From the NCBI GenBank assembly GCA_025603075.1, contig MU626527.1, positions 1 to 23,418 on the forward strand: a DNA stretch of 23,418 bases. Reading direction: 5' to 3'. The notes beneath the pieces are model-generated. The model made no database searches, was not told the origin of the DNA, and worked only from the letters and a program-made list of their open reading frames with translations. Source of the stretch: Neoconidiobolus thromboides FSU 785 (lineage: Eukaryota > Entomophthoromycota > Entomophthoromycetes > Entomophthorales > Neoconidiobolaceae). Every line of letters begins with the position of its first letter. Position 1 is the stretch's first letter. Position numbers and translations under genes: made by a program. Below are positions 1-9,036 of the stretch, in pieces.

Positions 1-310
1 TTAACCATATTTCCACTTTGGTGTTCCTCGCCTAAAACTTTACCCCCAATTAATTTAGCTACTCGTTGGCCTCCTTCCCATGCCAAATTATGAATATAAT
101 TGATAATATTATCCTGTCCATATTTCTCGATAAAATCTAAAGAAGCATCTGTTGCTAACCAACATGAAAAATCAATAGTACCTGGCCACTGAAAAGTAGT
201 TTGAAAATTATTTGACCCATAACCAACTGCAATAACTGTGGGATGAATAATGGACTGATACTCTTTTCTAACGTACAATACAGAGGTAGGACGATAAGCG
301 TAGCCCCATT
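1..310. repeat. Inverted repeat arm A (partner 3740-4049)
   Basis: Base p of this arm pairs with base 4050-p of the partner. I checked all 310 positions and found two mismatches (g290/t3760 and a99/c3951) and no indels. The arm codes for residues 228-330 of the intact aminotransferase. It may extend past the window start. Confidence 0.95.
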
Positions 311-992
311 TGTGTAACGTAGTCGAAAAAAAATCTACCTTAGTTTTAGCTATATTGAGTTTAATTTGTCCAAAAGCATGCGCTCCATCAACTACTACTT
401 TAGCACCATGCTCTTTAAATAAGATAGCAAGCTCTTCATATGGAAGAATTAATCCAGGTACAGATATAATAGCATCCAAAACAGCTACCGTAATTTTAAT
501 ACCATTTGATTCTGCTTGCTCAATGGCCTGCTTTACTGATTCAATTAATTGTCTATCACTGACAGGCTTATGTCTAAATTCAATTAAGTTAACTCCCTGT
601 TTTTCATTTAAAAATTGAATCAATACATTCACTGAATTATAAGCGGTATTGAAATAAAATAAAGTATCTTTCTCGGTTAACTCTAAACTCCTTAAGACTA
701 CGTTAATACCCTGAGTTGCATTTTTTATAAATACTACATCTTCTGGATTTGCACCGATAATATTTGCTATTCTTTTTAATGGCTTTTGTAAGTTTTGTTG
801 AAGTGGACCAAGCAACAATAAATCTGGATGGGACTCAATAGCGTCTAACCACTTGATTCTACTTTCTCTTACACTTTTAGGCACTGTACCAAAACTACCA
901 TTGTTCAAATGAGTTAATTTAGGATCTAATTGAAATTCTTGCTTGATGTTGTCACCAAAGGCTTGTTGATTGTCATTGTTAAGTAAAACCAT
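1..992 (-). CDS. Class V (PLP-dependent) aminotransferase-like protein, C-terminus cut by window start
   Basis: This open frame of 330 codons runs from the ATG at 992-990 to the window edge with no intron. It matches the isopenicillin-N-epimerase/Egt2-like branch of class V PLP enzymes. The N-terminal substrate motif NNGSFGTVP lies at residues 30-38. The PLP-contacting motif VVVDGAHAFGQ lies at about 199-209, with D202 and H205. The Schiff-base lysine is K228, in TTLHKWGYA. QWPGTIDFS (about 268-276) is the family's later WPGT motif. Going by the related copy at 3057-4281, about 77 residues are missing and the full protein would be about 407 aa. No signal peptide is visible, so it is probably cytosolic. 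The substrate cannot be told from sequence; desulfurase, lyase and epimerase activities all occur in the family. Its last 310 bases are almost identical, inverted, to 3740-4049. Confidence 0.85.
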   Translation of the reverse strand, partial: MVLLNNDNQQAFGDNIKQEFQLDPKLTHLNNGSFGTVPKSVRESRIKWLDAIESHPDLLLLGPLQQNLQKPLKRIANIIGANPEDVVFIKNATQGINVVLRSLELTEKDTLFYFNTAYNSVNVLIQFLNEKQGVNLIEFRHKPVSDRQLIESVKQAIEQAESNGIKITVAVLDAIISVPGLILPYEELAILFKEHGAKVVVDGAHAFGQIKLNIAKTKVDFFSTTLHKWGYAYRPTSVLYVRKEYQSIIHPTVIAVGYGSNNFQTTFQWPGTIDFSCWLATDASLDFIEKYGQDNIINYIHNLAWEGGQRVAKLIGGKVLGEEHQSGNMV

Positions 993-1621
993 TTTAATTT
1001 TTAAAAATAAGAAAAGATCAAGATTTCGTTTTTTTATAGTTTTTTAAGTTGCCTTATGGCACAAGGATGATATTTAAAACTTACTTCATTGGAATTTTCA
1101 GTTCTACAATTTTAATAGTGCGAAATTGCGTTATGAAAAAGAAATAATAGTCATTGTGAACCATAACTAAGGGTATATTAGAATTTCATTAAATTAGAAT
1201 AAGGTTCAATTAGTAATCGAAAATTATAATAATGTTTATATTTTATCAGCAATGATAAAGTAAAATAGTTAATAATTGAATAAAATTAAGGTTTTTGAAT
1301 AATTCTATATTCTTAATATCCGTTACTGAACAATAGATTTTCATAAAGTTTATTATTATTAATCATCTTCTGAGCAATATTTTGTGATATAACGTCATTG
1401 ATAAGATTAAAAACAATAAAGCTACTATCTATCATAATAGCTATAGGGCTTATTGGTAAAATATCAGACTATTGTGCAAAAGGTATATACATATGTAATA
1501 ATATTTACAAATAATTAACTATTGAGAAATGTATAATTTAACTAAGTTTCAATATTAATAGCTATTATTTATACATATCAAATAAAAAGAATCAGCTTAT
1601 AGAATTACTAAATTTTAAAAT

Positions 1622-2024
1622 ATGGGGATGTATTTTTTTGTTTAAGAATTTTACTAATAATCTTCTGCTAAGTGGCGCTTAAAAAGTGAAAAAGTAATGA
1701 AACAAAAAAATATCCCTATATAGTATTTTTGACTTAGCATAACTATAGTGAGAAAATTTTGACCAAACTGAAATAAAAATTCTGAAAATAATTTTGACAA
1801 AAGTGAACAAAATTGAATATTTCATTTTAAATAAGAATTTTGTTCACTTTGAGAGGGGGTTGCTATTAGATTTTTTTTCTTGCTATAGTTGTAACAGGTT
1901 GAAAATACTATATTAGGATATAAGGGTGTTTTTTTTGGCCTCATTGCTTTTTCTATTTTTTAAGTGCTATTTGAGTGGGAAAATTGTTAGCAAAGTTCTT
2001 AAATATAAAAACATATCCTCATAT
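1622..2024. mobile_element. Foldback element made of two inverted copies of a short repeat family
   Basis: The left copy (1622-1718) begins TATGGGGATGT and ends near TATCCCTATA. The right copy (1920-2024) is the same sequence inverted, beginning AAGGGTGTTTTTT and ending ACATATCCTCATAT. Complementarity continues inward: 1715-1730 pairs with 1902-1917, and the ACTATAG block at about 1742-1749 pairs with CTATAGT at about 1883-1890. Each arm is therefore about 130 nt, imperfectly matched. No coding capacity is present, so this would be non-autonomous (MITE or foldback type). That label is inference from terminal inversion and copy number. Confidence 0.65.
1800..1850. repeat. Perfect 15-bp stem inside the foldback element
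   Basis: AAAGTGAACAAAATT at 1800-1814 is exactly complementary to AATTTTGTTCACTTT at 1836-1850, with a 21-nt loop. It sits in the loop region of the larger foldback, so the structure is nested. Confidence 0.85.
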
Positions 2025-2467
2025 ATTGGTTCTACCTAAGGATTGATGTTTTTATGGCTTTGGTTTATAAAATTATGAACTCAACACAAACACTATCAAA
2101 ATGTTTTTTTTTATATTTACAGCCTTTAGAAATCTTTTACGATATAATTAATTCTTTTAAGATTTTTTTAAAATAAAATTTAGTTAAATATAAAGTTTAG
2201 GCCTTAATAAAACTATCTATATAAATAATTTATAGAAATCGTTGCCAAAAAAAACCCAAAAGTTGCAACAATTATAATTTAGAGTAAATCATATGAGAAT
2301 ATTTTGTTTTTATATCTTGTAAATTATGCCACACAGAAAATGGACAAAATAGTAAAGCAATAAAAGTATTCCTATATGATTCTTACAAATTTGACCTAGA
2401 CCAAACTATAAAGCTTTATCTACAATTTTCCTCTTGACACGATTGTAAAATAAGCTAGATTTGATTC

Positions 2468-2488
2468 AATGTTAATTTGATTAACATT
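2468..2488. repeat. 9-bp perfect palindrome with 3-nt loop
   Basis: AATGTTAAT, then TTG, then ATTAACATT. This short hairpin in noncoding DNA could be a binding site or chance in AT-rich sequence. Confidence 0.5.
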
Positions 2489-3056
2489 GTAAATATCTTT
2501 AGTTTCATTATCTTATCCATTAAATTACTAAGAAGAATTTTTTTGAATAAAGTTCTAAACAAAAAACAAAAGACTCTATTCTTAAAATAAAAAATGCTCA
2601 AAGTAAAAAGTGGTAATTGAATAAATAGTTTTGCTTGATGAAGGGTCCAGTTTGAGTTGAAGTTACTCTGTAATGATTTCTAATGCTCAAGTTTAAGAAA
2701 CACTCGTTTAATAAAAGGAAATGTTTCTTTGATTTCACTTCATCCCTTTTTATGCAATATCGATATTAGATAATTTGTTAGTAAATACTGAAGTAAAAAA
2801 GGTATCTCCAGCCCTATTCTTATCTAACTAGATCCTATTCTAAGTGATGATAATTTGTTTAAAAAAGCAAAAGTTCTTAGCTACAATATTAGCTTTTATA
2901 TTTAAATTTTTTAATACATAGCTCTTATTATTCCAATTACATCAATTATTTTTTGAAAAAGCCTGCTATTTATGGACTGGCCTAATAGAGCTATTTCTTA
3001 TACTAAAGTTTACAAGTTCTCTTGCATATATGAACCCACCTAATATAAAAATAAAA

Positions 3057-4281
3057 ATGACATTGCTTAATGACAATGATAATTCACAACCCTCTGGTAA
3101 TAGTATTCAACATGGATTTCAATTAGATTCTAAATTGATTCATTTAAACAATAGTACCTTTGGCACAGCTCCTAAGAGCGTAGAGGAAGTCGAATTAGCT
3201 GGTTAGATGAAATAGAGTCGAATTCCGATTTAATGATATATAACATATTTCATTCGCTTTTAGAGAAGTCTTTAGGAGAGATAGCAAATATGGTCGATAC
3301 AAATCCACAGAGTATTCTGTTTATAAATAATCCCACTCAAAGCGCTAATACCATTTTAAGAAGTTTAAATTTAGCCGAGAAAGATACTTTGTTTTATTTA
3401 AATATTGGTCATAGTTCAGTGAATGTACTAGTTTAATTTTTGAAAGAGAAGCAAGGAGCTAACTTGATTGAATTTAGACACAAATCTGTTAGTGATAAAA
3501 GTTAATTGAGTCAGTGAAACAAGCTATTAAAGAAGTAGAATCAAAATCTATTAAAATAATAGTAGCTGTTTTGGATAAAATTATATGTTCGTCTGGATTT
3601 ATACTACTTTATGAAGAGTTTGCTGCTATATTTGAATAGCACGGTACCAAAGTAGTAGTTGATGGAGTATATGCTCTTGGACAAATTATACTTAATTCAT
3701 CAAAAAACAAAGTTAATCTTTTTACGACTATATTATATGAATGGGGCTACGCTTATCGTTCTACCTCTGTATTGTACGTTAGAAAAGAGTATCAGTCCAT
3801 TATTCATCCCACAGTTATTGCAGTTGGTTATGGGTCAAATAATTTTCAAACTACTTTTCAGTGGCCAGGTACTATTGATTTTTCATGTTGGTTAGCAACA
3901 GATGCTTCTTTAGATTTTATCGAGAAATATGGACAGGATAATATTATCAACTATATTCATAATTTGGCATGGGAAGGAGGCCAACGAGTAGCTAAATTAA
4001 TTGGGGGTAAAGTTTTAGGCGAGGAACACCAAAGTGGAAATATGGTTAATATCGAGTTGCCATTTAATTTGGATAATGATAAAGATTATGGCGCTTTATT
4101 TGCAAACTATATTTGGGAGAAATATCACTATCGTATCAAATGCTTCTACTATGAAAATCAATGGTATCTTCGATTATCTGGCCAATTGTTTTTAACTTTG
4201 GAACACTTTGAAAGTTTTGGGAAATTGGCACCTAACGCTATTACTGAATTTAAAAAATCTTTAAACCCTACCCATTTGTAA
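3057..4281 (+). pseudogene. Class V aminotransferase pseudogene (paralog of the gene at 1-992)
   Basis: Homology to the intact copy runs from the ATG at 3057 to the TAA at 4279-4281. The 5' half is broken. A one-base deletion near 3185-3200 leads to TAG at 3204-3206. A nonsense TAA at 3434-3436 replaces a Gln codon. A second one-base deletion lies near 3500, and TAG at 3637-3639 replaces a Glu codon. The catalytic lysine codon has become GAA (3739-3741). From 3640 the frame is open to 4281, and from 3740 to 4049 it is almost identical to the intact gene. After 4050 it supplies about 77 residues of C-terminal domain ending in NPTHL. In the N-terminal half only the diverged NNSTFGTAP motif survives. 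A functional short protein from the 3' open frame is unlikely because it lacks the PLP lysine and most of the large domain. Confidence 0.9.
3740..4049. repeat. Inverted repeat arm B (partner 1-310)
   Basis: This arm is 308/310 identical to the reverse complement of 1-310. In the 84 bases just before it (3661-3744, overlapping the arm by five bases) I count 23 mismatches to the paralog, so the boundary is abrupt. It falls inside the codon of the former catalytic lysine. Confidence 0.95.
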
Positions 4282-4699
4282 TTTGATTTGTATAATTAAA
4301 TAACTCTTTAAAATTGTATATTTATATGTTTATTTATAATTTCATTTAATGATTTCACTTTTTTGTTTTATTTTATATCAAATATTTTTTTAGTATCAAC
4401 TTTATAAATGTTGAATTATTAAATTTAATATATTAAATTCTCAATTTAAATGCTAATTCACCAATTTATCTATTTGATTGGCGGATGGTTCAACACTATG
4501 AAATAGTAATTGAATATGGTATGTGCAAAATAATTAAGATAGAACATAAGCTATAAATGTAAGTTCTAATAATAAGTGAAGTAGTAAAATAAAGTAAAAA
4601 CATTTATAATTAATAAACTCGATTAATTAAAGTTTTAATCTTGCTGTTTCTTACTTCTTTATTTTTTAAAACAGTTCCGGGCGAACTTTACCTCTCATT
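4282..4699. other. Intergenic, AT-rich, no gene seen
   Basis: This stretch lies between the pseudogene and the kelch gene. It presumably carries the kelch gene's promoter and 5' leader. The last 30 bases are less AT-rich. No element is recognisable. Confidence 0.5.
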
Positions 4700-6109
4700 A
4701 TGTTTCCAACTCACTTGATCTTAGGGCTCTATTTTATTTTGTTAGTTAGCTCTCAATCTTTAGATATCTCATCAATTAGCTCTGGAAGCTGTATAAAGAA
4801 CAATGATAAAATTATTTATTTAGGTGGAGTAAAAGGCCAAGTTAATAAGAACCAAGATAATCAAAATAATGATAAAATATTGACATTAGACTTAACTAAG
4901 CAATTCAATGTATCATCTGTACCATGGCAGTCACTAGCAAGTTCGAATAACTTCCCAAAAAGAGTATATTCAAAATCTATTTTTATGTCCAACTCAGATA
5001 CAATTATCAACTTTGGTGGTTCTAACTCTCAGCCTTTATATCAAACATTTGATTTAAAAGCATTGAAATGGTCATCAAATAAAGAAGCATCTAAACAATT
5101 TTTAGATATTATGAAAAAAGGAAAAAGGAGCTCTCCGGAAGATACCTTCGGTTTTACCTTATTACAAAATGATCAAAATCCAGATGAGTTTATCTATTAT
5201 GGCTCAGCAGCTGCAAAAGTACCAAAGAAAGAAATTTTTACTGCAAAGATATTAATTTATAATATAAAATCAGAAAAATGGAGCGAAATATATAGCGATA
5301 ATACACCTGCTTTGGATCACATTTCTATAGTTTATGGTGGAAAATTATATTCTTTCTTTGGTACGGATACGAGAACCTTAAAAAATAATGAAGAAGTAAG
5401 AATCTTTGATTTAAAAAGTAAAAAAATGACAGTATCAAAGACTTCAAGTCCGCCACCAAAAGTAGAAAAATACTCCTATACTAAAGTCAATGATCAACTT
5501 TATGTTATACCACATACAAAAGAAATGAATTCCAATATATACATTTTAAATTTAAAAGACAAGGATCTTAAATGGTCAAAACAAACTATATCTAATTTTA
5601 AATCAAATCAACAGGGGTGCTTTGTTGATTATTATGGCTACTTACTTTTCTTTTCTGGAGAAACTGATAACTCAATTTCAAGTGCTCAAATAATCAATCC
5701 TCAAACCTGGAAATTAATGGATGCTCTGTCTATCTCCAGTGATAGATCTAATAATAATGAAAATCCACATGACTCAAGTATATCAAATAGTACCGAAGAA
5801 AACAGGAGTAATTTAGGGGCTATCGTAGGAGGAATCGTAGGAGGGATAATGTTTTTAGTATTAGCTGGGTTAGGGATTTACTTTTTTATTTATAGAAAGA
5901 AGTCAATGGAACATAATGAATCGATGGACTCTGATCGCCAATTAATTCAAGAACCAAAAATTGTACCTTTACCAGAATCGTTTGATAATAGTGTATTAAA
6001 TTGTAGTTATTCGACTATAGCTACCTTTTCAACGCATACTGAGCATCCATTTAAAACAGCTGATAGCTCCCCATTACCCGCTGCTTATCTTGCTCAAAAT
6101 ATCAACTAA
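4700..6109 (+). CDS. Kelch-repeat type I membrane protein
   Basis: A 469-aa protein without introns. Residues 1 to about 19 form a hydrophobic signal peptide, with cleavage likely after the SSQS region. The ectodomain (about 20-365) contains degenerate kelch blades: paired strands with GG or G-turn motifs (YLGGVKG, NFGGSNSQ, YYGSAAA, FFGTDT, FFSGETD) followed by a Trp or aromatic 12-20 residues later, as in ALKW, SEKW, DLKW and QTWKL. That is about six blades, consistent with a beta-propeller. A Gly-rich stretch leads into one transmembrane helix at about 373-398, followed by the basic stop-transfer RKK and a cytosolic tail of about 68 residues. Proteins of this plan (signal, kelch, GG-rich helix, short tail) are abundant in early-diverging fungi. 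Ligand and role are unknown; surface sensing or adhesion is a guess. Confidence 0.85.
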   Translation: MFPTHLILGLYFILLVSSQSLDISSISSGSCIKNNDKIIYLGGVKGQVNKNQDNQNNDKILTLDLTKQFNVSSVPWQSLASSNNFPKRVYSKSIFMSNSDTIINFGGSNSQPLYQTFDLKALKWSSNKEASKQFLDIMKKGKRSSPEDTFGFTLLQNDQNPDEFIYYGSAAAKVPKKEIFTAKILIYNIKSEKWSEIYSDNTPALDHISIVYGGKLYSFFGTDTRTLKNNEEVRIFDLKSKKMTVSKTSSPPPKVEKYSYTKVNDQLYVIPHTKEMNSNIYILNLKDKDLKWSKQTISNFKSNQQGCFVDYYGYLLFFSGETDNSISSAQIINPQTWKLMDALSISSDRSNNNENPHDSSISNSTEENRSNLGAIVGGIVGGIMFLVLAGLGIYFFIYRKKSMEHNESMDSDRQLIQEPKIVPLPESFDNSVLNCSYSTIATFSTHTEHPFKTADSSPLPAAYLAQNIN

Positions 6110-6615
6110 AATTTTAGTGCTGATTTTTGAACCTTAAGTTAAATAAATTTTAATATAAATTTTAATTGATTGTTAAAAATATACCCCCTAGAACATCTTA
6201 AATGTAATAATGTTTTAATTGTATTTGTTAGTGTTTAATAGTAATTCTGTAAAATGGTTTAAATATATTGCAATAATATAAAATCACCTCAACTGTGAAT
6301 TATAGTGTTAGAAATTATTAACTTTAATCCGCTTTATTTTATAAATTAAATATTAATACTAATACTAATACTAATTAATTAATTTAGAAAAGTTGAAGTA
6401 AAATTATTCTTAGAAAAATAATTTCTATTAAGTTTATAATTTACAACGATAAAATTACATTTATAATGATATATTCTTTACATAAATATAAAACTTTTAA
6501 ATTAATCAATTAATCTATATCAATAACAATCCTTATTTGATTTAATACTAATAATTGTACGTTTTATTTAAATTTATTACAAAGATAATTCTTATTTACT
6601 CAATAAAGAATAAAC
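6110..6615. other. Convergent intergenic region with an ACTAAT tandem repeat
   Basis: This is the shared 3' flank of the kelch and copper transporter genes, extremely AT-rich. A short run of ACTAAT units lies at about 6353-6375 and is followed by AATT-type repeats. It should hold both polyadenylation regions. No gene is visible. Confidence 0.5.
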
Positions 6616-7320
6616 CTAATGACAAGAAGATTGAGGACCCGAATGATTTTCTGGATTGACTTTAGTATCAAAATCAGTAGATTGATTTCTAACGATACCT
6701 CCACTACCTAAAGAATGACGGGGGGATGACAAACCTTCATGTTCTGGGTCAAATTTACTCTCAATTGAACCCTTAGAACGGAAACGAGAGAATAAAAACA
6801 CTCCAACTGCATGACCTGCAACCACTGAAAAGAACAAACCAACATTATAGATCATAGTTACCAACATTAAAAAGTAAGCTAAGGTAGACTCAACAAAACG
6901 AAGTAAAGATAGGATTACTGCTTTACCCCAAGTGATTACACTCGACATTTCAAAAAACATAAACTTATTTTTTGAAATCAAGGTTTCTTCGGTATTACCT
7001 TGAACTCCAAAAGAGTTTGCGGTGATATCGGCGGCTTCAGCTTCTTGAATCCATTTGGCTTGAAGGTTAGAACCAAACACCAAAAAGCCTTCTAATAAAA
7101 TACCTAAAAAGAAAAAGAGAAGCCAAGCACCTGAATAACTACCATATGTTTTTGGTACCCAAGATTGAAACATCATATAATCATTGATACCACCATGAAA
7201 ATACATCTTCATACTTGGTGCTGAATTGGAATCGGAACTACTGTCATGATCATGTGCTAGTGCAGTAGTACAAAGCAAAGCTACTGTAAATACGAATAAA
7301 TTGCAAATTTTAGATAACAT
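6616..7320 (-). CDS. Ctr-family copper transporter
   Basis: This 234-aa single-exon protein starts with a signal-like hydrophobic segment (about 5-22), then an His/Asp/Ser-rich stretch and the copper-binding motif MKM at 37-39. TM1 lies at about 64-83. TM2 (about 134-158) carries the Ctr signature MxxxM (M152, M156). TM3 (about 161-178) carries GxxxG (G169, G173), which packs the trimeric pore. The long TM1-TM2 loop and the C-terminal tail are cytosolic, and the tail ends in Cys-His, as in several Ctr proteins where it binds Cu(I). The family imports Cu(I) across the plasma membrane or exports it from the vacuole. The few Met motifs (one MxM rather than several MxxM clusters) recall Ctr2/Ctr3-like members, so the membrane is uncertain. 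Two TTCTAGAA palindromes lie within 100 bp upstream. Confidence 0.92.
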   Translation of the reverse strand: MLSKICNLFVFTVALLCTTALAHDHDSSSDSNSAPSMKMYFHGGINDYMMFQSWVPKTYGSYSGAWLLFFFLGILLEGFLVFGSNLQAKWIQEAEAADITANSFGVQGNTEETLISKNKFMFFEMSSVITWGKAVILSLLRFVESTLAYFLMLVTMIYNVGLFFSVVAGHAVGVFLFSRFRSKGSIESKFDPEHEGLSSPRHSLGSGGIVRNQSTDFDTKVNPENHSGPQSSCH

Positions 7321-8108
7321 TGGAATTGAATTTAAAAAAGTTAAAAGATAAAGCTTCTAGAAAGTTATTAAAGGGGTTTTTAGGTTCTATCTGCCTTCCA
7401 AATATAGTAGCCTTCTAGAACGTTTCGCTTCTAAGGAAGAAAGTTGGTTTCTATTGTTAAATTTTGATTTGCTAGAATTTAAACCCTTTGTGTTTTGGCT
7501 AGATTTATTGGAAGCTGTGGTCCTATCAAATTGCTTGCTTATTCAGTGATTTTAATAATATTCTTTAATAGAGTATTTTGTAATTATTTTAATTAATGTA
7601 TCAGATAAACATAATAAAAATATATTATTATCTAAGACCAAAAGCTTATTATTATATTAAAGCTCTACTTCTGACTTATATAAACAAAGTATCAAGTCAA
7701 TGTAAATAAACTAAATTTCCTAAAATTTCCTACTTGAACTATGTAGTAATAAGCTGCGAATTGATTACATTGACATTAATACCTAGAATAGATATGGTTA
7801 TATAAATTTTATTAATCATGGGTATAAATATAGCAGGTAATGTAATAACTTCAACATAAAGATTAAAATAATGAAAATATAAAGACTAAAATGACAAAAT
7901 AAAGTAATTTATCAACCTGATAAAACTATATAATTTCAAGTCAATATAAAGAGCCAATAAAAAAGCTTAAAATCAATTTAAGTTTGGGCTAATTGGGCAA
8001 TATTATTAAATCAATATCCCATTACTCATCCACATTAAATCAAACAGTAAAGCTATACGGTAAATTCCTTTCCTCTTGGTACCATAAGGTTATATAAAAT
8101 CAACTGAA
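7321..8108. promoter_or_regulatory. Divergent promoter region between CTR-like and RPL20 genes
   Basis: These 788 bp separate two divergently transcribed genes. The half nearest the transporter is less AT-rich. It carries two TTCTAGAA palindromes (7355-7362 and 7413-7420); the second continues cgTTTC, one base from a three-unit heat-shock-element pattern. GGAAGCTGT at 7510-7518 fits the loose GCTG-core copper-signalling element described for fission yeast Cuf1. These are pattern matches only. The half nearest RPL20 is plain AT-rich sequence. Confidence 0.35.
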
Positions 8109-9036
8109 ATGGGTAAAGTAAGTAAGAAATACAAATTTTACAAGAGATTATAAAGGATAATGACAATAACAGAAAAGTAAAATGACCAAAAAGGATAAAA
8201 AAACAAGAAATATAGAAATCCAATTAAAAAAATAAAAAATACATCCATCTAAATATCCAACAAAAAGCAGTAGAAAATATTATACATGAAAGAAACAAAT
8301 CGAGCTATTATAAAAACGATAAAATTAATAAACAAAAAATATTAAAAAGATGTCATATTAGCTTAACGAATATCAAGTCATTGGACGTAAGCTTCCTACT
8401 GAAAAGGAATCTTCCCCAAAGATTTTCCGTATGCGTCTTTTCTGTCCTAATGAAACTGTTGCCAAATCTCGTTATTGGTATTTCATGAAAAAGGTTTCTA
8501 AAGTAAAGAAAGCTTCTGGAGAAATTCTTTCCGTTAACAAGGTAACTAAAATGATGCCTAATGTTTAAGATTATATATTTATTTTTATAAAGATTCACGA
8601 AGCCAAACCTCTTAAAGTTAAGAACTATGGTATTTGGTTACGTTATGACTCTCGTTCCGGTACCCACAATATGTACAAAGAATATCGTGAAATGTCACGT
8701 GCCGAAGCTGTTGAAGCTTGCTGTAAGAGAATTGTCTAATTTTAATTGTAATAAGTACTTATAAAAATATATAGATCTTGATTTAGCTGCTCGTCACCGT
8801 GCTCGTTTTAGATCAGTACAAATCATCCGTGTAGCTGAAATTGCTGCTAAAGATGTTAAACGTGCTTATATTCAACAACTTTTGGTATATCTTTATAACA
8901 ATAATCAAATTTTTATATCTAACTTTTTTTTTAGAAACCAAAGCTTACTTTCCCTCTTCCTCACCGTGTCCTCAAACCAGCTCACAAGAAGCACCGTGCT
9001 CTCTTCCTTGCCAAACGTCCTTCTACTTTCTGTTAA
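8109..9036 (+). CDS. RPL20: 60S ribosomal protein eL20 (L18a/L20 family)
   Basis: Five exons: 8109-8117, 8362-8541, 8593-8722, 8775-8884 and 8935-9036. The first exon codes only Met-Gly-Lys and is followed by a GTAAGT donor and a 244-nt intron. The start was chosen because the reading frame entering [12 protein letters not shown] has an in-frame TAG just upstream at the intron end, so the nearer ATG at 8350 cannot be the start. The other introns are 50-52 nt, with clean GT/AG ends; the last has a CTAAC branch-like site and a polypyrimidine tract. The assembled protein (about 176 aa) carries the family's [38 protein letters not shown] and FPLPHR motifs and ends in KRPSTFC, close to the yeast KRPSTFY. 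eL20 lies on the 60S subunit near the 5S rRNA and eL21. A tiny first exon with a long intron is typical of fungal ribosomal protein genes. Confidence 0.95.

Larger units (their letters stand above)
993..3056. other. Noncoding 2-kb spacer between the head-to-head aminotransferase copies
   Basis: No long open frame occurs on either strand. The spacer must hold the promoter of the intact minus-strand gene, but I recognise no specific promoter element. It contains a large foldback element (1622-2024) and a short perfect palindrome (2468-2488). The rest, 2030-3056, is AT-rich sequence of mixed complexity without recognisable genes. The sequences just upstream of the two ATGs do not resemble each other, so the duplication does not visibly include the promoter. 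Confidence 0.6.

Noticed and set aside
310-618. Plus-strand open frame of 102 codons
   Set aside because: It lies antisense to the aminotransferase gene, whose minus-strand frame has clear family motifs.
1622-2024. CRISPR-like or tandem array
   Set aside because: The units are inverted rather than direct repeats with spacers, and the genome is eukaryotic.
3659-3895. Plus-strand open frame of 78 codons
   Set aside because: It is a different frame of the aminotransferase pseudogene; the homologous frame is the one ending at 4281.
8350-8361. ATG at 8350 as the eL20 start
   Set aside because: It is followed in frame by TAG at 8359-8361, which is the intron's acceptor. The three-codon exon at 8109 gives an open frame.
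8118-8361. Box C/D snoRNA in the first RPL20 intron
   Set aside because: No paired TGATGA and CTGA boxes with a terminal stem were found.
8353-8598. Minus-strand open frame of 81 codons
   Set aside because: It is antisense to RPL20 exon 2 and intron 2 and has no family features.
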